Source: Deltaproteobacteria bacterium
Lineage (GTDB): Bacteria; Desulfobacterota; Desulfobacteria; Desulfobacterales; Desulfobacteraceae
Direction: 5' to 3'
NCBI GenBank assembly: GCA_027858995.1
Contig: JAQIBP010000054.1
Span: 1-64,000 of the forward strand
DNA: 64,000 nucleotides
A program made the position numbers and the translations under genes. Position 1 is the stretch's first letter. Each line of letters starts with the position of its first letter. Positions 55,040 through 64,000 of this stretch are shown here, piece by piece. The notes beneath the pieces were generated by a model, which had not been told where the DNA came from, ran no database searches, and was given only the letters and a program-made list of their open reading frames with translations.

Positions 55040-55120
55040 AACATGAAACATTGATGAAATTTTAGAGCACTATTTCTGGCCAGGTATAGAACGACCATGA
55101 TTTACATCAACCAAAGCTGA

Positions 55121-55156
55121 TAAGATGGGCCGCTCAGCGCTCCATCTTATAGCGGC
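55121..55156. repeat. GC-rich hairpin between porin and cytochrome genes
   Basis: TAAGATGG (55121-55128) pairs with CCATCTTA (55142-55149). An alternative fold pairs GCCGCT (55129-55134) with AGCGGC (55151-55156). No T-run follows, so termination is not clearly its job. Confidence 0.4.
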
Positions 55157-55202
55157 TTAACAGCCCGGCACGTTAGAAACAACATCAATAATTGGTATTA
55201 TA

Positions 55203-55649
55203 ATGAAAAAATTTAAAATGGTTTTCCTTCTGTTATCTGTTCTCTTTTTTTTAAGTTTACCTTCCAATATCTGGGCACATGGCAAAGAGGGTCATAAATC
55301 GTTAAAAAAAGAAAAAAAGAGAGAACATTGGGCTGCACCTGTAGAAGAGATAAAAAGGGTAAACCCCGTAGAAAAAACTTTGAGATCAATTCAAAACGGG
55401 AAGAAATTGTTCCTCAATAATTGTTCAGGCTGCCATGGTTTGACTGCCCGGGGGGACGGCCCTGACGCAGAATTTTTGGAGCCAACGCCAACTGATCTGA
55501 AAGCCATGGCCGGTCACCATAGTGACGGGGATCAGGCATGGAAAATTACAAATGGTAAGGACCCTATGCCGGCATGGGGAGATATGTTTTCTGAAAATCA
55601 GGTATGGGATATTGTAAATTTTATTCAAAGCCTGAAGAAAAACCATTAA
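55203..55649 (+). CDS. Periplasmic monoheme c-type cytochrome
   Basis: A 148-residue exported class I cytochrome (signal about 1-25, NIWAHG). It has one heme site NNCSGCHGLTARGDGP and a distal methionine likely in DPMPAWGDMF. The N-terminal mature part is histidine- and lysine-rich. It could carry electrons for a periplasmic reductase or oxidase. A methyltransferase gene follows after 29 bp. The partner is unknown. Confidence 0.9.
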   Translation: MKKFKMVFLLLSVLFFLSLPSNIWAHGKEGHKSLKKEKKREHWAAPVEEIKRVNPVEKTLRSIQNGKKLFLNNCSGCHGLTARGDGPDAEFLEPTPTDLKAMAGHHSDGDQAWKITNGKDPMPAWGDMFSENQVWDIVNFIQSLKKNH

Positions 55650-55678
55650 ATCCAATCTATTTATATTGAGGCTGCTAA

Positions 55679-56320
55679 ATGAAGAGAGACCCCTATAAAA
55701 ATTCAGTAAAATTTTATGATACATTTATTGGACCGGCTACTATTGTATTAAGAAAAATTGTATTGAAAATGAATCTGCCAAAAAAAGGGATGCGGGTTCT
55801 TGAAGTCGGATGTGGCACAGGCTTAAATTTGAAACTTTATCAAGAGGCAGAATGTAAAATTCATGGGATTGATTTGTCCCCCTCAATGGTGAATGCTGCA
55901 AGCAAAAAACTTGATGAAAAGGCTGACATAAGAGTGGGAGATGCATCCTTGATGCCTTATCAGGATAATTCTTTTGATCTGGTTGTTGCCATGTTTACTT
56001 TACATGAGATGCCAGGTTCAATAAGGTTGCCTGTAATAAATGAAATGGCCAGGGTAATGAAAATGGATGGGCATTTATTGCTTGTTGATTTTCATCCCGG
56101 CCCTGTCCGCTTTCCAAAAGGCTGGTTGTATAAAGTTGTTATTTTCTTTATTGAAATGTCTGCCGGACGAGAACATTTCAGAAATTATAGAAATTTTATT
56201 GCAAACAAAGGCCTTCCACCATTAATAGAAACAAATAATCTACATATCGAGAAAAAGAAAATTGTCGGCAATGGTAATTTAGCTTTATTTTTAGTGAGCG
56301 AGGCATACCAAAACCGTTAG
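55679..56320 (+). CDS. Class I SAM-dependent methyltransferase
   Basis: A 213-residue Rossmann methyltransferase with motif [13 protein letters not shown], motif [12 protein letters not shown] and [13 protein letters not shown]. It is UbiE-like in layout. The C-terminal half ([18 protein letters not shown]) is typical of small-molecule methyltransferases of the phosphatidylethanolamine or quinone type, but the substrate cannot be assigned. It is 7 bp upstream of a membrane Ser/Thr kinase gene. Confidence 0.88.
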   Translation: MKRDPYKNSVKFYDTFIGPATIVLRKIVLKMNLPKKGMRVLEVGCGTGLNLKLYQEAECKIHGIDLSPSMVNAASKKLDEKADIRVGDASLMPYQDNSFDLVVAMFTLHEMPGSIRLPVINEMARVMKMDGHLLLVDFHPGPVRFPKGWLYKVVIFFIEMSAGREHFRNYRNFIANKGLPPLIETNNLHIEKKKIVGNGNLALFLVSEAYQNR

Positions 56321-56327
56321 GATTAAT

Positions 56328-58271
56328 ATGACCGACGACAAAATAAATTCTTCAAGCCCCACTTATCTTTTAGAAGAGGGGATGACCATTAAAAACAGGT
56401 GGAAAATACAAAATTTTATTGCCAAAGGCGGCAAAGGAGAGGTTTATCTTGCCCAGCAGCTTAATTTAGACCGCCAGGTTGCATTGAAAATTATGTCCCA
56501 GGAATTCATTAAGAGCCTGGAAGATGATGAAGAAGAGATCACCTCTGAAACTATGCGTTTTCACAGGGAGGTGAAAGTCATGGCAAGGATGCAGCATCCT
56601 AATATTCTCCAAGTCTATGATTTTGACCAGCTGGAAATGAATGGTTTAAAACTGGATTATATTATTATGGAATATGTTCCAGGCCCGACATTACGCCAGG
56701 AAATGCCTGAAAAAGGCTTTGGGCATGACAAAAACAAAGTAAAAAAATGGCTTAAAAAATATTTTTTCCCGATTCTTGATGGGATGAAAGCTGTTCATGA
56801 TAAAGGAATTGTACACCGGGATATGAAGCCTGAGAATGTCCTTGTTGATGATGAAACACCCAAAATTATGGATTTTGGAATTGCCGGGGGCTATCATATG
56901 GACAATGTAACTCAAACCCATCATATGCTGGGAACAATAACCTATATGCCAGAAGAGCAATTCGTGGACCTGGCCTTAACAGACGTGCGAGTTGACATAT
57001 ATGCCCTTGGTAAAATTCTTTATGAAGTTGTTGAAGGAAAAATGAGAAAAGGCCGGGATAAACCCTTTAACAGCGTTGCCCTGAAAGAACCGGAAACCAA
57101 TTTTTTTAAAATCCTTGATCTGATAATCCAACAGACGACAGCTAAAGATCGCAATCAGCGAACTCCCTCTGTCAAAAGGCTTTATGATTCTTTGGAAGAG
57201 CTTGTCTTGGAGTCGGAAGAAAAAAAATATTCACCAACAAACTTAGTTCACAAATACTGGAAATATTTATTTGGCATAAGTGCTGTAGTAATTCTCATTT
57301 TTATCAGTGCCGTGACAATGCACCTTAATTCAGAAAAAACAGAACCGGCACCTGATAAAAACTATATTCAAAATCAACCCCCGGCAACAAAATCAGAAAC
57401 GATTGCCTTACCCTTTTCCAGATTTAATTTTAAAAATAACCAGCCAACAGCTATTCCTGATATTCATACATCGAAAAGCCTTCCTGCCAGTTTACTTGCC
57501 ACAGATGGCATGACAATGATTCTGTTAGATGGGGCCAAGGTTATGTTACCCGTTGATGACACCACAATATTGGAAAGGGAACAAATTAAACAAAATATAA
57601 CCGTACCAACATTCTATATGGATAAAACCAAGATTACGAACCATTTGTATGTTCAGTTCCTCAATGAAATTGATGAAATAGAGGTGAAAGGTAAATCTGT
57701 TTTATTGAACACAGATTTACTTCTCCTTCTTGGCGAGGTGCTGGAAGGCTATGAACCCATTACATTCAAAGATGGAAAATTCAGAGTAAAATCCAATGAT
57801 ATTGCAAGACCTGTGCTGCGTTTGACACCTATCGGTGCTCTGGCATATGCACAATTTTACGGCAAGGCACTGCCTATGATGGAGCAGTGGTGGCTCGCCG
57901 TTCAAACCAGCCGTGGTAAGATGTCACTGGAAAACAGGGTTTCCTCTTCACAATCTCAGACAAAAGCATTGAATGGAAATTCAATGATGATGCATGGCAA
58001 AAGTTCCGAGGTTAAACCTTTGAGTAATTCCCATAGTTCTGAAATTCAGGCTGTTACCCAAACAACAGCCAGCCAGGCAGGTATTCAAGGACTCGAACAA
58101 AACGTGAATGAATGGACAATGGGCATCTCTTCAGACGGGACGCCACAATTCCATATTCATGGTGGTATCGGAGAATTAGGCAACAGAGAGTCCTACCTTG
58201 AACGTCAACCTTGGGAAGCTTTTTCCAGGGTTGGTTTTAGAACCGTTCTAAATATAGATGGGAGAAAATAA
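56328..58271 (+). CDS. Transmembrane Ser/Thr kinase with external formylglycine-enzyme-like domain
   Basis: A 647-residue PknB-type kinase. Residues 22-290 form the kinase domain, with glycine loop [15 protein letters not shown] lysine, [10 protein letters not shown] catalytic loop and DFGIAGG. A single TM helix lies at about 309-328. The external part (about 385-645) resembles a formylglycine-generating/SUMF1 domain ([31 protein letters not shown]), probably a sensor rather than an enzyme. It overlaps the end region of its PP2C gene only by adjacency (1 bp gap). The module parallels the disrupted pair at 13-15.5 kb. Confidence 0.88.
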   Translation: MTDDKINSSSPTYLLEEGMTIKNRWKIQNFIAKGGKGEVYLAQQLNLDRQVALKIMSQEFIKSLEDDEEEITSETMRFHREVKVMARMQHPNILQVYDFDQLEMNGLKLDYIIMEYVPGPTLRQEMPEKGFGHDKNKVKKWLKKYFFPILDGMKAVHDKGIVHRDMKPENVLVDDETPKIMDFGIAGGYHMDNVTQTHHMLGTITYMPEEQFVDLALTDVRVDIYALGKILYEVVEGKMRKGRDKPFNSVALKEPETNFFKILDLIIQQTTAKDRNQRTPSVKRLYDSLEELVLESEEKKYSPTNLVHKYWKYLFGISAVVILIFISAVTMHLNSEKTEPAPDKNYIQNQPPATKSETIALPFSRFNFKNNQPTAIPDIHTSKSLPASLLATDGMTMILLDGAKVMLPVDDTTILEREQIKQNITVPTFYMDKTKITNHLYVQFLNEIDEIEVKGKSVLLNTDLLLLLGEVLEGYEPITFKDGKFRVKSNDIARPVLRLTPIGALAYAQFYGKALPMMEQWWLAVQTSRGKMSLENRVSSSQSQTKALNGNSMMMHGKSSEVKPLSNSHSSEIQAVTQTTASQAGIQGLEQNVNEWTMGISSDGTPQFHIHGGIGELGNRESYLERQPWEAFSRVGFRTVLNIDGRK

Positions 58272-58272
58272 T

Positions 58273-58995
58273 ATGGTTTCAAAAAATGTCGGGGTCTGGG
58301 GAGGAAGCCATATAGGCTATAAGCGGGAAAATAATGAAGATCAATTTTTAATAAAAGAGCTACGGGAAATTATTATACTTGCCGTTGCTGACGGAATAGC
58401 AGGTTGTGCCGGTGGAGAAGTGGCCGCACAAACTATCATAGATGTATTTCAAGAATATGAATTTTCTAAAGAAAATTTAGAAAAAGATCTGAGTATGGCT
58501 CTTTTGAAGGCAGAAAAACAGATCCTTAACAAAGTAAAAAATAATTCCAGCCTGGAAGGCATGGGAACTACAGCAACTATTGCTATTTCATATAACAACA
58601 AGATCTTCTGGGAACACGTTGGAGATAGCCGACTCTACCTGTTTCATGATAAAAAAATCAAGCAGATTACAACGGATCATACATTTATACAAGATCTGAT
58701 TGATGACAGCACCCTCACTCTTGACCAGGCAAAAAAACATCCTTTAAGAAACATGTTAGACCAATGTGTGGGGTGTGATGAAATGGAACCGGACAGCGGT
58801 ATGTTTAAAATAAAAAAAAATGATCGATTATTACTTTGTTCGGATGGCCTTACAAAACACCTGTCTGATTTACAAATAGAATCCATATTACAAATAGGAT
58901 CTATTCAGGAAGCAGGCCAAAAACTTATAAAGACAGCATTGAAGATGGGTGGAACTGACAATGTGACTGTCATAGTTAAAGAATTTAAGAAATGA
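58273..58995 (+). CDS. PP2C-type Ser/Thr protein phosphatase
   Basis: A 240-residue metal-dependent phosphatase with motifs NNEDQFLI, VADGIAGCAGGE, HVGDSRLYLF and GGTDNVTVIV. I place the start at ATG 58273, just after the kinase stop, with GGGAGAA upstream. It should dephosphorylate the partner kinase or its targets. It is the intact counterpart of the frame-shifted PP2C at 14.5 kb but lacks the two-CW domain. It ends flush against a convergent gene. Confidence 0.93.
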   Translation: MVSKNVGVWGGSHIGYKRENNEDQFLIKELREIIILAVADGIAGCAGGEVAAQTIIDVFQEYEFSKENLEKDLSMALLKAEKQILNKVKNNSSLEGMGTTATIAISYNNKIFWEHVGDSRLYLFHDKKIKQITTDHTFIQDLIDDSTLTLDQAKKHPLRNMLDQCVGCDEMEPDSGMFKIKKNDRLLLCSDGLTKHLSDLQIESILQIGSIQEAGQKLIKTALKMGGTDNVTVIVKEFKK

Positions 58996-59454
58996 CTATT
59001 TTACTCCGGATGCCTTATCTATGTTTAATTTTCCTTCAAGCTCTGCCAAACGTTTTATTATCTGCTTCTCTTGCTTGACAAGTTCCTCGATATAAGGCCG
59101 GTTCTGATATTTTCTTTTTTCTCTTCTCTTTTGAAAACTTTTATTATTATCAAGGGCTTGTTTTTCTTTAAGAAGAGCGCTGTATTCTTTTTCAAGGGCT
59201 TCTTTCTGATAGGCTTTGTTTGCAGACGGCAAAGGGGGAGAAACAGAAGATGGCGATTTAACCGGAGGAATCGAATCATCGTGTTGGATTTCGTCGTATT
59301 GCAAAGCTTCTGACATTTTATCTGCAGGAATCGTGGAAAAATCATTGGTAAAAGTTACCATGCCATTCTTGTCCACGTACTGATATATCTTTGCTGATAC
59401 TCCTGCCGGCCATATCAGCGCAATCATAAAAATTATCATCCAGATCTGTTTCAT
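58996..59454 (-). CDS. Exported DUF4124 domain protein
   Basis: A 152-residue protein with a signal peptide (about 1-21, GVSA) and a DUF4124 segment (KIYQYVDKNGMVTFTNDFS, 22-40). A proline-rich linker and a basic coiled coil to the C-terminus (LEKEYSALLKEKQAL) follow. It is periplasmic or envelope-bound. Function of the family is unknown. Confidence 0.85.
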   Translation of the reverse strand: MKQIWMIIFMIALIWPAGVSAKIYQYVDKNGMVTFTNDFSTIPADKMSEALQYDEIQHDDSIPPVKSPSSVSPPLPSANKAYQKEALEKEYSALLKEKQALDNNKSFQKRREKRKYQNRPYIEELVKQEKQIIKRLAELEGKLNIDKASGVK

Positions 59455-59530
59455 TTCGTCTCCTTTAGGGGTATTTTAGCATTATTTAATAAATTTTCAA
59501 TATTTTTTTCAATTTGATTTTTGGTGTTTA

Positions 59531-59559
59531 TTGACAGCAATGGATTATTAACATATTTA
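59531..59559 (+). promoter_or_regulatory. Sigma-70-like promoter of the flavodoxin fusion gene
   Basis: TTGACA (59531-59536), 17-bp spacer, TATTTA (59554-59559), followed by TAAT. It lies 41 bp before the ATG, which has AAAGGAGAAA. Confidence 0.5.
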
Positions 59560-59600
59560 TAATTCTGATAGATCGTGACCTTTAAAGGAGAAAATTAATT

Positions 59601-60566
59601 ATGTTCATCCTCGGCTTGCAGGGAAGCCCCAGGAAAAAGGGCAACACCCATGATATTCTTTCCATGTTCATGGAACAAGCCAAGCAATACGGGGCTGTCA
59701 CTCAGACCATCACACCTCACACTCTTGATATCAAACCATGCAGGGAACTTATTGTGTGCGAAAAAAAAGGATTCTGCCCTATAAAAGATGATATGGAAAA
59801 AAGCATTTACAAACTTGTGAAAAATGCTGATATCATTGTAATTGCTGCACCCGTGTTTTTCTATAATGTACCTGCTCAACTAAAGGCACTTATTGACAGA
59901 TGCCAGATGTTCTGGGCCAGGAAATACAAACTGAAGCTGGAAGACCCCAATGCAAAGAACCGCCAGGGTGTTTTGTTATCCTGCGGCGCATCAGGTGGGA
60001 AAAAACTGTTTGACGGGGTTGAATTGACTGCCAAAATCTTTTTTGATGCTGTAAGTGTAAAATACCAGGGTTCTCTTACCTATCGGCACATTGAAAATCC
60101 TGGAGATATGGTAGCCCATGCCCAGGTAAAAGGTGATATCCAACAGATGGTGAAAAATCTGTGCCGCCCTTTTGTATCCAAAAAAAAGATTCTTTTTATC
60201 TCCAGAAATGATGCCTGTAGAAGCCAGATGGCAGCAGCCTTTTTTAAATCATATGACCAGGGTCATTTCCGGGTTATGACAGCGGGGTATGATCCAGCAA
60301 AAGAGATAAGAACTGAAACAATAAAAATAATGGCAGAAAAAAGGCTGGATCTTTTATACTTATCCCCCTGCTCCATTAAAAATTTAGACATGGAACAAAA
60401 CTTTGATACTATTATCTATCTTGAAGAAAAGAGTGATGAATCACTCTTTTCTGCCCTGCAAGTTCAAATCTGGAAGATCAATCCTCCTGAAAAGCTGTCA
60501 CTGAAAAATATCAGGGCACTCAGAGATGAGATTGAATCCCGGGTCAAATCTCTGTTCTTATTGTAG
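59601..60566 (+). CDS. NADPH-dependent FMN reductase-like flavodoxin fused to a degenerate low-MW phosphatase/ArsC domain
   Basis: A 321-residue fusion. Residues 1-190 form a flavodoxin-fold reductase with GSPRKKGNT (FMN phosphate loop) and a C47-x5-C53-x5-C59 cysteine set before IKDDM, as in iron-sulfur flavoproteins. Residues 195-320 form a low-MW tyrosine phosphatase/arsenate reductase fold starting KKILFISRNDACRSQMAAA. The catalytic C-x5-R nucleophile is Ser201 instead of Cys; Cys206 and Arg207 remain. The second domain is therefore probably catalytically altered. It has its own promoter. Its role is unknown. Confidence 0.85.
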   Translation: MFILGLQGSPRKKGNTHDILSMFMEQAKQYGAVTQTITPHTLDIKPCRELIVCEKKGFCPIKDDMEKSIYKLVKNADIIVIAAPVFFYNVPAQLKALIDRCQMFWARKYKLKLEDPNAKNRQGVLLSCGASGGKKLFDGVELTAKIFFDAVSVKYQGSLTYRHIENPGDMVAHAQVKGDIQQMVKNLCRPFVSKKKILFISRNDACRSQMAAAFFKSYDQGHFRVMTAGYDPAKEIRTETIKIMAEKRLDLLYLSPCSIKNLDMEQNFDTIIYLEEKSDESLFSALQVQIWKINPPEKLSLKNIRALRDEIESRVKSLFLL

Positions 60567-60663
60567 ATTTAACATATCTTATCAAAGTCTATCAAAAAAC
60601 TTACCATGGCAAATCTCAGTGCTGTAAATAATATTTTGGGGTAAGGCAAAAATTTTTACGGCT

Positions 60664-62040
60664 TTAAGGCATAACACCGAAATCCTTTAGTTTTAAATGC
60701 AGCGTTCTCCGGGCAATCCCCAAACGACGAGCGGTTTCACTTTTATTGTTACCGGTTTTATCCAACATTTTTAATATGGCCATTTTTTCGACTTCATATA
60801 AGGTTTTGTCTCCCAGATCAAACATCTGTTCAGTAGCACTTTGCGCCCTGCTGGACATTATTACCTTCTCTTCAATTTGAAGTTCATCTTTCCCAAGGTA
60901 TTCCCGAGTGGAGAGGATCACACCCCTTTCTATGGTGTTCATCAGTTCACGGACATTGCCCGGCCAGTTATGGCTGACGAGCTTATCCATGCCATCCGGG
61001 GTAAACCCTTTAATTTTCCGACTGTTTTTTTGGGTATATAGTTGTAAAAAATGCTGGGCCAACAGTTGTATATCCCCGGATCTTTCCCGTAAAGTCGGCA
61101 CCTTAAGATTAATCACATTTAAACGGTAGTATAGATCTTCTCTGAAATCTTCCTTTTCAATGAGATCCACCAGATTTTTATTGGTCGCAGCAATAATACG
61201 TGTATCAATATTAATAGATTTTTCACCACCCACCGGTGTGATTTCTCTCTCCTGCAATGCTCGGAGCAGTTTAACCTGCATAGCCATTGATGTTTCACTG
61301 ATCTCATCTAAAAATATACTTCCTTTATCTGCTAGTTGGAATTTCCCTTCTTTCCGACGAGTAGCACCTGTAAACGCCCCTTTTTCATGACCAAACAACT
61401 CTGATTCCAGAAGAGTCTCTGTAATGGCAGCGCAGTTAATCTTGATAAACGGACCATCTTTTCTGTTACTGTTATAGTGGACCGCACCTGCGATCAACTC
61501 CTTGCCTGTACCAGATTCACCATGTATTAAAACAGTGGCGTCGGTTCCAGCCACCTGGGATATGGTCTTGAGAAGCTTTCGCATTGTTTCATGTCTGCCG
61601 ATAATTTTGCTGCTGTCAAATTTTTTCCCAAGGCTATCCTTTAACTGGGAATTCTCTTTTTTCAACCGGGTATGTTCAAGGGAGCGCTGGATAGTAATTT
61701 TTAATTTTTCAAAATCAAAGGGTTTAGTCAGATAATCATATGCCCCTTTTTGCAATGCATCGACAGCTGTTTGAATTGAAGAAAAAGCAGTCATGATGAT
61801 AACCGGGATGGCCGGGTTGATCTTTTTTATCTCTTCCAAGGCAACAAGTCCGGATACTTTGATCATTTTAATATCCATTAAAATCAGATCATAGGTTTTT
61901 TTTGTCACACACTCTATGGCAACCTGACCGTCATCTGCCTCTTCGAGAACATAGCCCCATTTGCCAAGCAATATTTTCAGCATATTTCGATGGCTCTGGT
62001 CATCATCAACGATCAAAATTGTGCTTTTGGTCTGATTCAT
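60664..62040 (-). CDS. Sigma-54-dependent response regulator (NtrC/ZraR type)
   Basis: A 458-residue activator. The receiver domain has phospho-acceptor Asp56 (LILMDIKM). The AAA domain has Walker A GESGTGKE near 174, the sigma-54 contact GAFTGA near 220 and a GEFQLADKGS-like segment. The Fis HTH is NKSETARRLGIARRTLHLKL. It abuts the sensor kinase gene (TAAATG). The efflux operon at 45.2 kb has a -24/-12 promoter and a palindrome, making it a likely target. Confidence 0.94.
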   Translation of the reverse strand: MNQTKSTILIVDDDQSHRNMLKILLGKWGYVLEEADDGQVAIECVTKKTYDLILMDIKMIKVSGLVALEEIKKINPAIPVIIMTAFSSIQTAVDALQKGAYDYLTKPFDFEKLKITIQRSLEHTRLKKENSQLKDSLGKKFDSSKIIGRHETMRKLLKTISQVAGTDATVLIHGESGTGKELIAGAVHYNSNRKDGPFIKINCAAITETLLESELFGHEKGAFTGATRRKEGKFQLADKGSIFLDEISETSMAMQVKLLRALQEREITPVGGEKSINIDTRIIAATNKNLVDLIEKEDFREDLYYRLNVINLKVPTLRERSGDIQLLAQHFLQLYTQKNSRKIKGFTPDGMDKLVSHNWPGNVRELMNTIERGVILSTREYLGKDELQIEEKVIMSSRAQSATEQMFDLGDKTLYEVEKMAILKMLDKTGNNKSETARRLGIARRTLHLKLKDFGVMP

Positions 62041-63786
62041 TTAAGATGTCTCCATGGGTAAAATAATAGAAAAGACGGTTCCTTTCCCGGGTTCGCTTTT
62101 TACATCTATCCTGCCCTTATGCGCCTTGATGATATTATGAACAATGGCAAGTCCAAGCCCGGTCCCGGATATTTTTGTGGTGAAATATGGTTCAAAGATA
62201 TTGTCTGATTTGTTTGTTTCCATGCCGCATCCTGTATCTGAAACTATGATTATGATGTTTTCAGCAGTTTTAGATTTTTTAAGTTGAATATCAAGATTCC
62301 CTGATCCATCCATTGCCTGTAATGCATTGAGGCATAAATTCAACACTACTTGTTTCAGCCTGTCCGCATCTGCATGGATCTTAGGTAAATTTGTCTCAAC
62401 CTTGGTTTTAATAGTGATATTCTCGGCACCAGGTTCATAGCTGATAAGCTGTGTGCATTCTAAAACAAGCGCTTCAAGGTCAATGGGTTTGCCTGAAACC
62501 GCCACTGGTTTTGCCAGTTCAACAAGTTCACTCACCACGCGGTTAAGCCGGTCCACCTCTTTTGTCATGACATCTGCAATGCCATAATTTTCCGACCCTG
62601 CATCAAAGGTTTCCTTAAAAAAGGTGGCATACCCTTTTAAGGAACTTAGCGGGTTTCTTATTTCATGGGCCACCCCTGCTGCCAACCTGCCAATGGCAGC
62701 AAGCCTCTTATTATGTTCCATTTCAGTTTTCAAGCGGTTCAACTCGGTTTTATCCCTTAAAATCAGCAAAGCTCCTAAGGGATCGCCTTGTTTATCATAC
62801 AGTGGGCTGGCTATAACATCGAGAATAATTGTCATATCTATCATATCTTTAATGTGAATCTCTTTTTCAACCAGATCTTTTGTGTTCCAGATTGATGCCA
62901 GCATTTTTTCAATCTCCCCAGGAATGAGCGCGGCAATATTTCCGGCTCTATCATCAGGTTTGCTACTAAGAATTGACGAGGCTGCAGGGTTGACTGAAAG
63001 AATCTGATTATTCATGTCAATTGCAATCAATCCAACAGGCATATTTTCCACCAGATTGTCTGAAAAAATCTGTATCTTAGAGAGAGAAGACCTGGTTTGT
63101 GCATAGCGCTGGACAATAAAAACAAGGACAAACCCTGTGAAACCGATCAATGCCAGGATTACTGCCATCATTATCGTGTGCTGTGTATCACTTTTATCTG
63201 CCTGGACAATCGATTCCATATCAAGCCCCACAAAAATAACTGTATTTTCATAGGTATCAGTCTTTTTAAATGTATTTGCATGCATCCTTTGGTGCATTGT
63301 CATCATTCCCCTTGAACCGGACATTCCTGTTCGATTTGTGGGGGAAAACTTCTTATGGACTTCAAAAACTTTGCTGCCCTTGTTATCTGTTATAATTCGC
63401 CAGACAGACTGTTTGGCATTCATTAGGGTTTTAAAATCCAGTTTTCTGCCATAGGCCATTCCAATTTTCTCTTTTTGATTGTGGGCAAGGGTAATACCGT
63501 CCTGATTCACAAGAAACAGGTAGGCAATATCGGGCAGTGCTGCTGTCTCACTGAGGAGGTTCTCCATGGCACTGCTGCTCCAACCCATATTCATCATGCC
63601 GGTATATGTGCCAGCTTCAAATGCCCTGATCAGAGCTGTGCTTTTTTCAAGCAACAATTTTATGCTCTGGGCTTTTTGTTTGTTGATCCTGTCAATGGTC
63701 ATAAAAACAAAAATTGGAAAGATAACAATAATGGTACCGATAAGAATAAGCGGTGGAATGCCTGTTGTAAATTTTAAATTTTTCAT
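62041..63786 (-). CDS. Sensor histidine kinase with Met/His patch in the periplasmic region
   Basis: A 581-residue membrane kinase (ZraS/NtrB-like). It has a TM (about 10-30), a periplasmic sensor (about 32-200), a second TM (about 203-225), a PAS domain (about 240-345), a HisKA box with VAHEIRNPLSSLKGY near 370, and an HATPase with NLCLNALQAMDGSG and GTGLGLAIV. Met155, Met161, Met162, Met164, His165, Met168 and His169 form a Met/His patch, and MMNMGW lies near 64. This suggests Cu/Ag or other soft-metal sensing, by inference. Confidence 0.92.
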   Translation of the reverse strand: MKNLKFTTGIPPLILIGTIIVIFPIFVFMTIDRINKQKAQSIKLLLEKSTALIRAFEAGTYTGMMNMGWSSSAMENLLSETAALPDIAYLFLVNQDGITLAHNQKEKIGMAYGRKLDFKTLMNAKQSVWRIITDNKGSKVFEVHKKFSPTNRTGMSGSRGMMTMHQRMHANTFKKTDTYENTVIFVGLDMESIVQADKSDTQHTIMMAVILALIGFTGFVLVFIVQRYAQTRSSLSKIQIFSDNLVENMPVGLIAIDMNNQILSVNPAASSILSSKPDDRAGNIAALIPGEIEKMLASIWNTKDLVEKEIHIKDMIDMTIILDVIASPLYDKQGDPLGALLILRDKTELNRLKTEMEHNKRLAAIGRLAAGVAHEIRNPLSSLKGYATFFKETFDAGSENYGIADVMTKEVDRLNRVVSELVELAKPVAVSGKPIDLEALVLECTQLISYEPGAENITIKTKVETNLPKIHADADRLKQVVLNLCLNALQAMDGSGNLDIQLKKSKTAENIIIIVSDTGCGMETNKSDNIFEPYFTTKISGTGLGLAIVHNIIKAHKGRIDVKSEPGKGTVFSIILPMETS

Positions 63787-63801
63787 ATTATTTTCAATTA
63801 A

Positions 63802-63945
63802 TTAAAACCAAACCGAAATCCCGGCTCCCCATTTATATTCAGAATGCCATTGAACAGTCAATGATATATTTTTATAGAGCAAATAAGATATCCCAGTTAT
63901 ATTTTTTAAAAAATTGAGTTTTCCTTTTAAGCCTCTGGATGCATA
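63802..63945 (-). pseudogene. C-terminal remnant of an outer-membrane beta-barrel protein
   Basis: About 47 codons on the minus strand with alternating beta-strand character, ending YKWGAGISVWF and a stop, as outer-membrane barrels do. A TAA stop lies directly upstream in frame at about 63946-63948. Another frame is open for a short stretch, so a frameshift is possible. The upstream part is beyond the window. Confidence 0.35.
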
Positions 63946-64000
63946 TTAAGGACAGGACACATGGCCAATTCCAGCCCATCTAAAACTTAAATTTAAGCTA

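Noticed and set aside
55034..55190. Integron attC-like site (CGTTAGAAAC end and GCCGCT/AGCGGC arms)
   Set aside because: The left R-box complement is missing at the right spacing, the final Y of the GTTRRRY box is not met, and there is no integrase or cassette array nearby.

Overview
The window reads as chromosomal DNA of an AT-rich anaerobic Gram-negative bacterium, most likely a Desulfobacterota (Desulfobacteraceae/Desulfobacula-like) organism. This is inference. It rests on an outer-membrane/periplasm gene complement, a sulfite reductase-linked protein-thiocarboxylate sulfur pathway, several two-CW cysteine-rich proteins, Rrf2 and NifU/NifS genes, NtrC-type regulation and zinc-ribbon adenylate cyclases. 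No rRNA, tRNA, CRISPR array, transposase or integrase was seen.

Layout. 0.2-8.4 kb: old yellow enzyme, a zinc-ribbon/cyclase/AAA/TPR giant regulator, pirin and ClpB. 8.4-11.6 kb: a small conserved protein followed by a RloC-like zinc-hook ATPase (defence). 11.7-15.5 kb: a four-gene operon with a Tat-exported molybdopterin oxidoreductase, a hemerythrin-like protein, a two-CW/cNMP-binding/Ser-Thr kinase and a two-CW/PP2C phosphatase. The kinase gene carries an in-frame UGA exactly at a conserved Cys, and both signalling genes carry a -1 frame change in a homopolymer. 15.5-25.8 kb: sulfur assimilation. One strand holds rrf2-hcyS-metY-hcyF-hcyD-sir/tusA. The other holds a two-CW HTH regulator with cysE and cysK. 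A convergent nifU-nifS pair follows. 25.8-30.1 kb: sfsA, a TIGR02757 protein, a broken MFS transporter, an MBL hydrolase and a thioesterase. 30.1-37.9 kb: type I restriction-modification hsdM-hsdS-(rhuM/fic)-hsdR, all overlapping. 38.0-43.1 kb: TPP riboswitch, ThiZXY-like importer and thiM-thiE-thiD. 43.2-53.7 kb: a membrane adenylate cyclase with a Met/His-rich sensor region and a Cus-type heavy-metal (Cu/Ag) RND efflux operon with two outer-membrane factors. 53.9-60.6 kb: porin, cytochrome c, methyltransferase, membrane Ser/Thr kinase with its PP2C, a DUF4124 protein and a flavodoxin-LMW phosphatase fusion. 60.7-63.8 kb: a sigma-54 response regulator and histidine kinase whose sensor region also has a Met/His patch. 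The window ends in a beta-barrel remnant.

How parts may work together. In the sulfur locus, sulfite reductase and its TusA-like tail would feed sulfide to the carrier HcyS (activated by HcyF). HcyS thiocarboxylate would donate sulfur through MetY to make homocysteine, and HcyD would trim or cleave HcyS. The cysE and nifU promoters share a short palindrome between -35 and -10, suggesting one regulator. In the metal locus, a sigma-54 promoter and a 20-bp palindrome lie upstream of the efflux operon, matching the NtrC-type regulator 15 kb downstream. The two-CW domain occurs in three regulators here (kinase, phosphatase, HTH protein) and looks like a thiol or metal switch. Beside the hemerythrin and molybdoenzyme genes it suggests a redox-responsive signalling unit. 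A dispersed palindromic repeat occurs three times (1.3, 27.4 and 40.7 kb), once supplying a stop codon and once a ribosome binding site.
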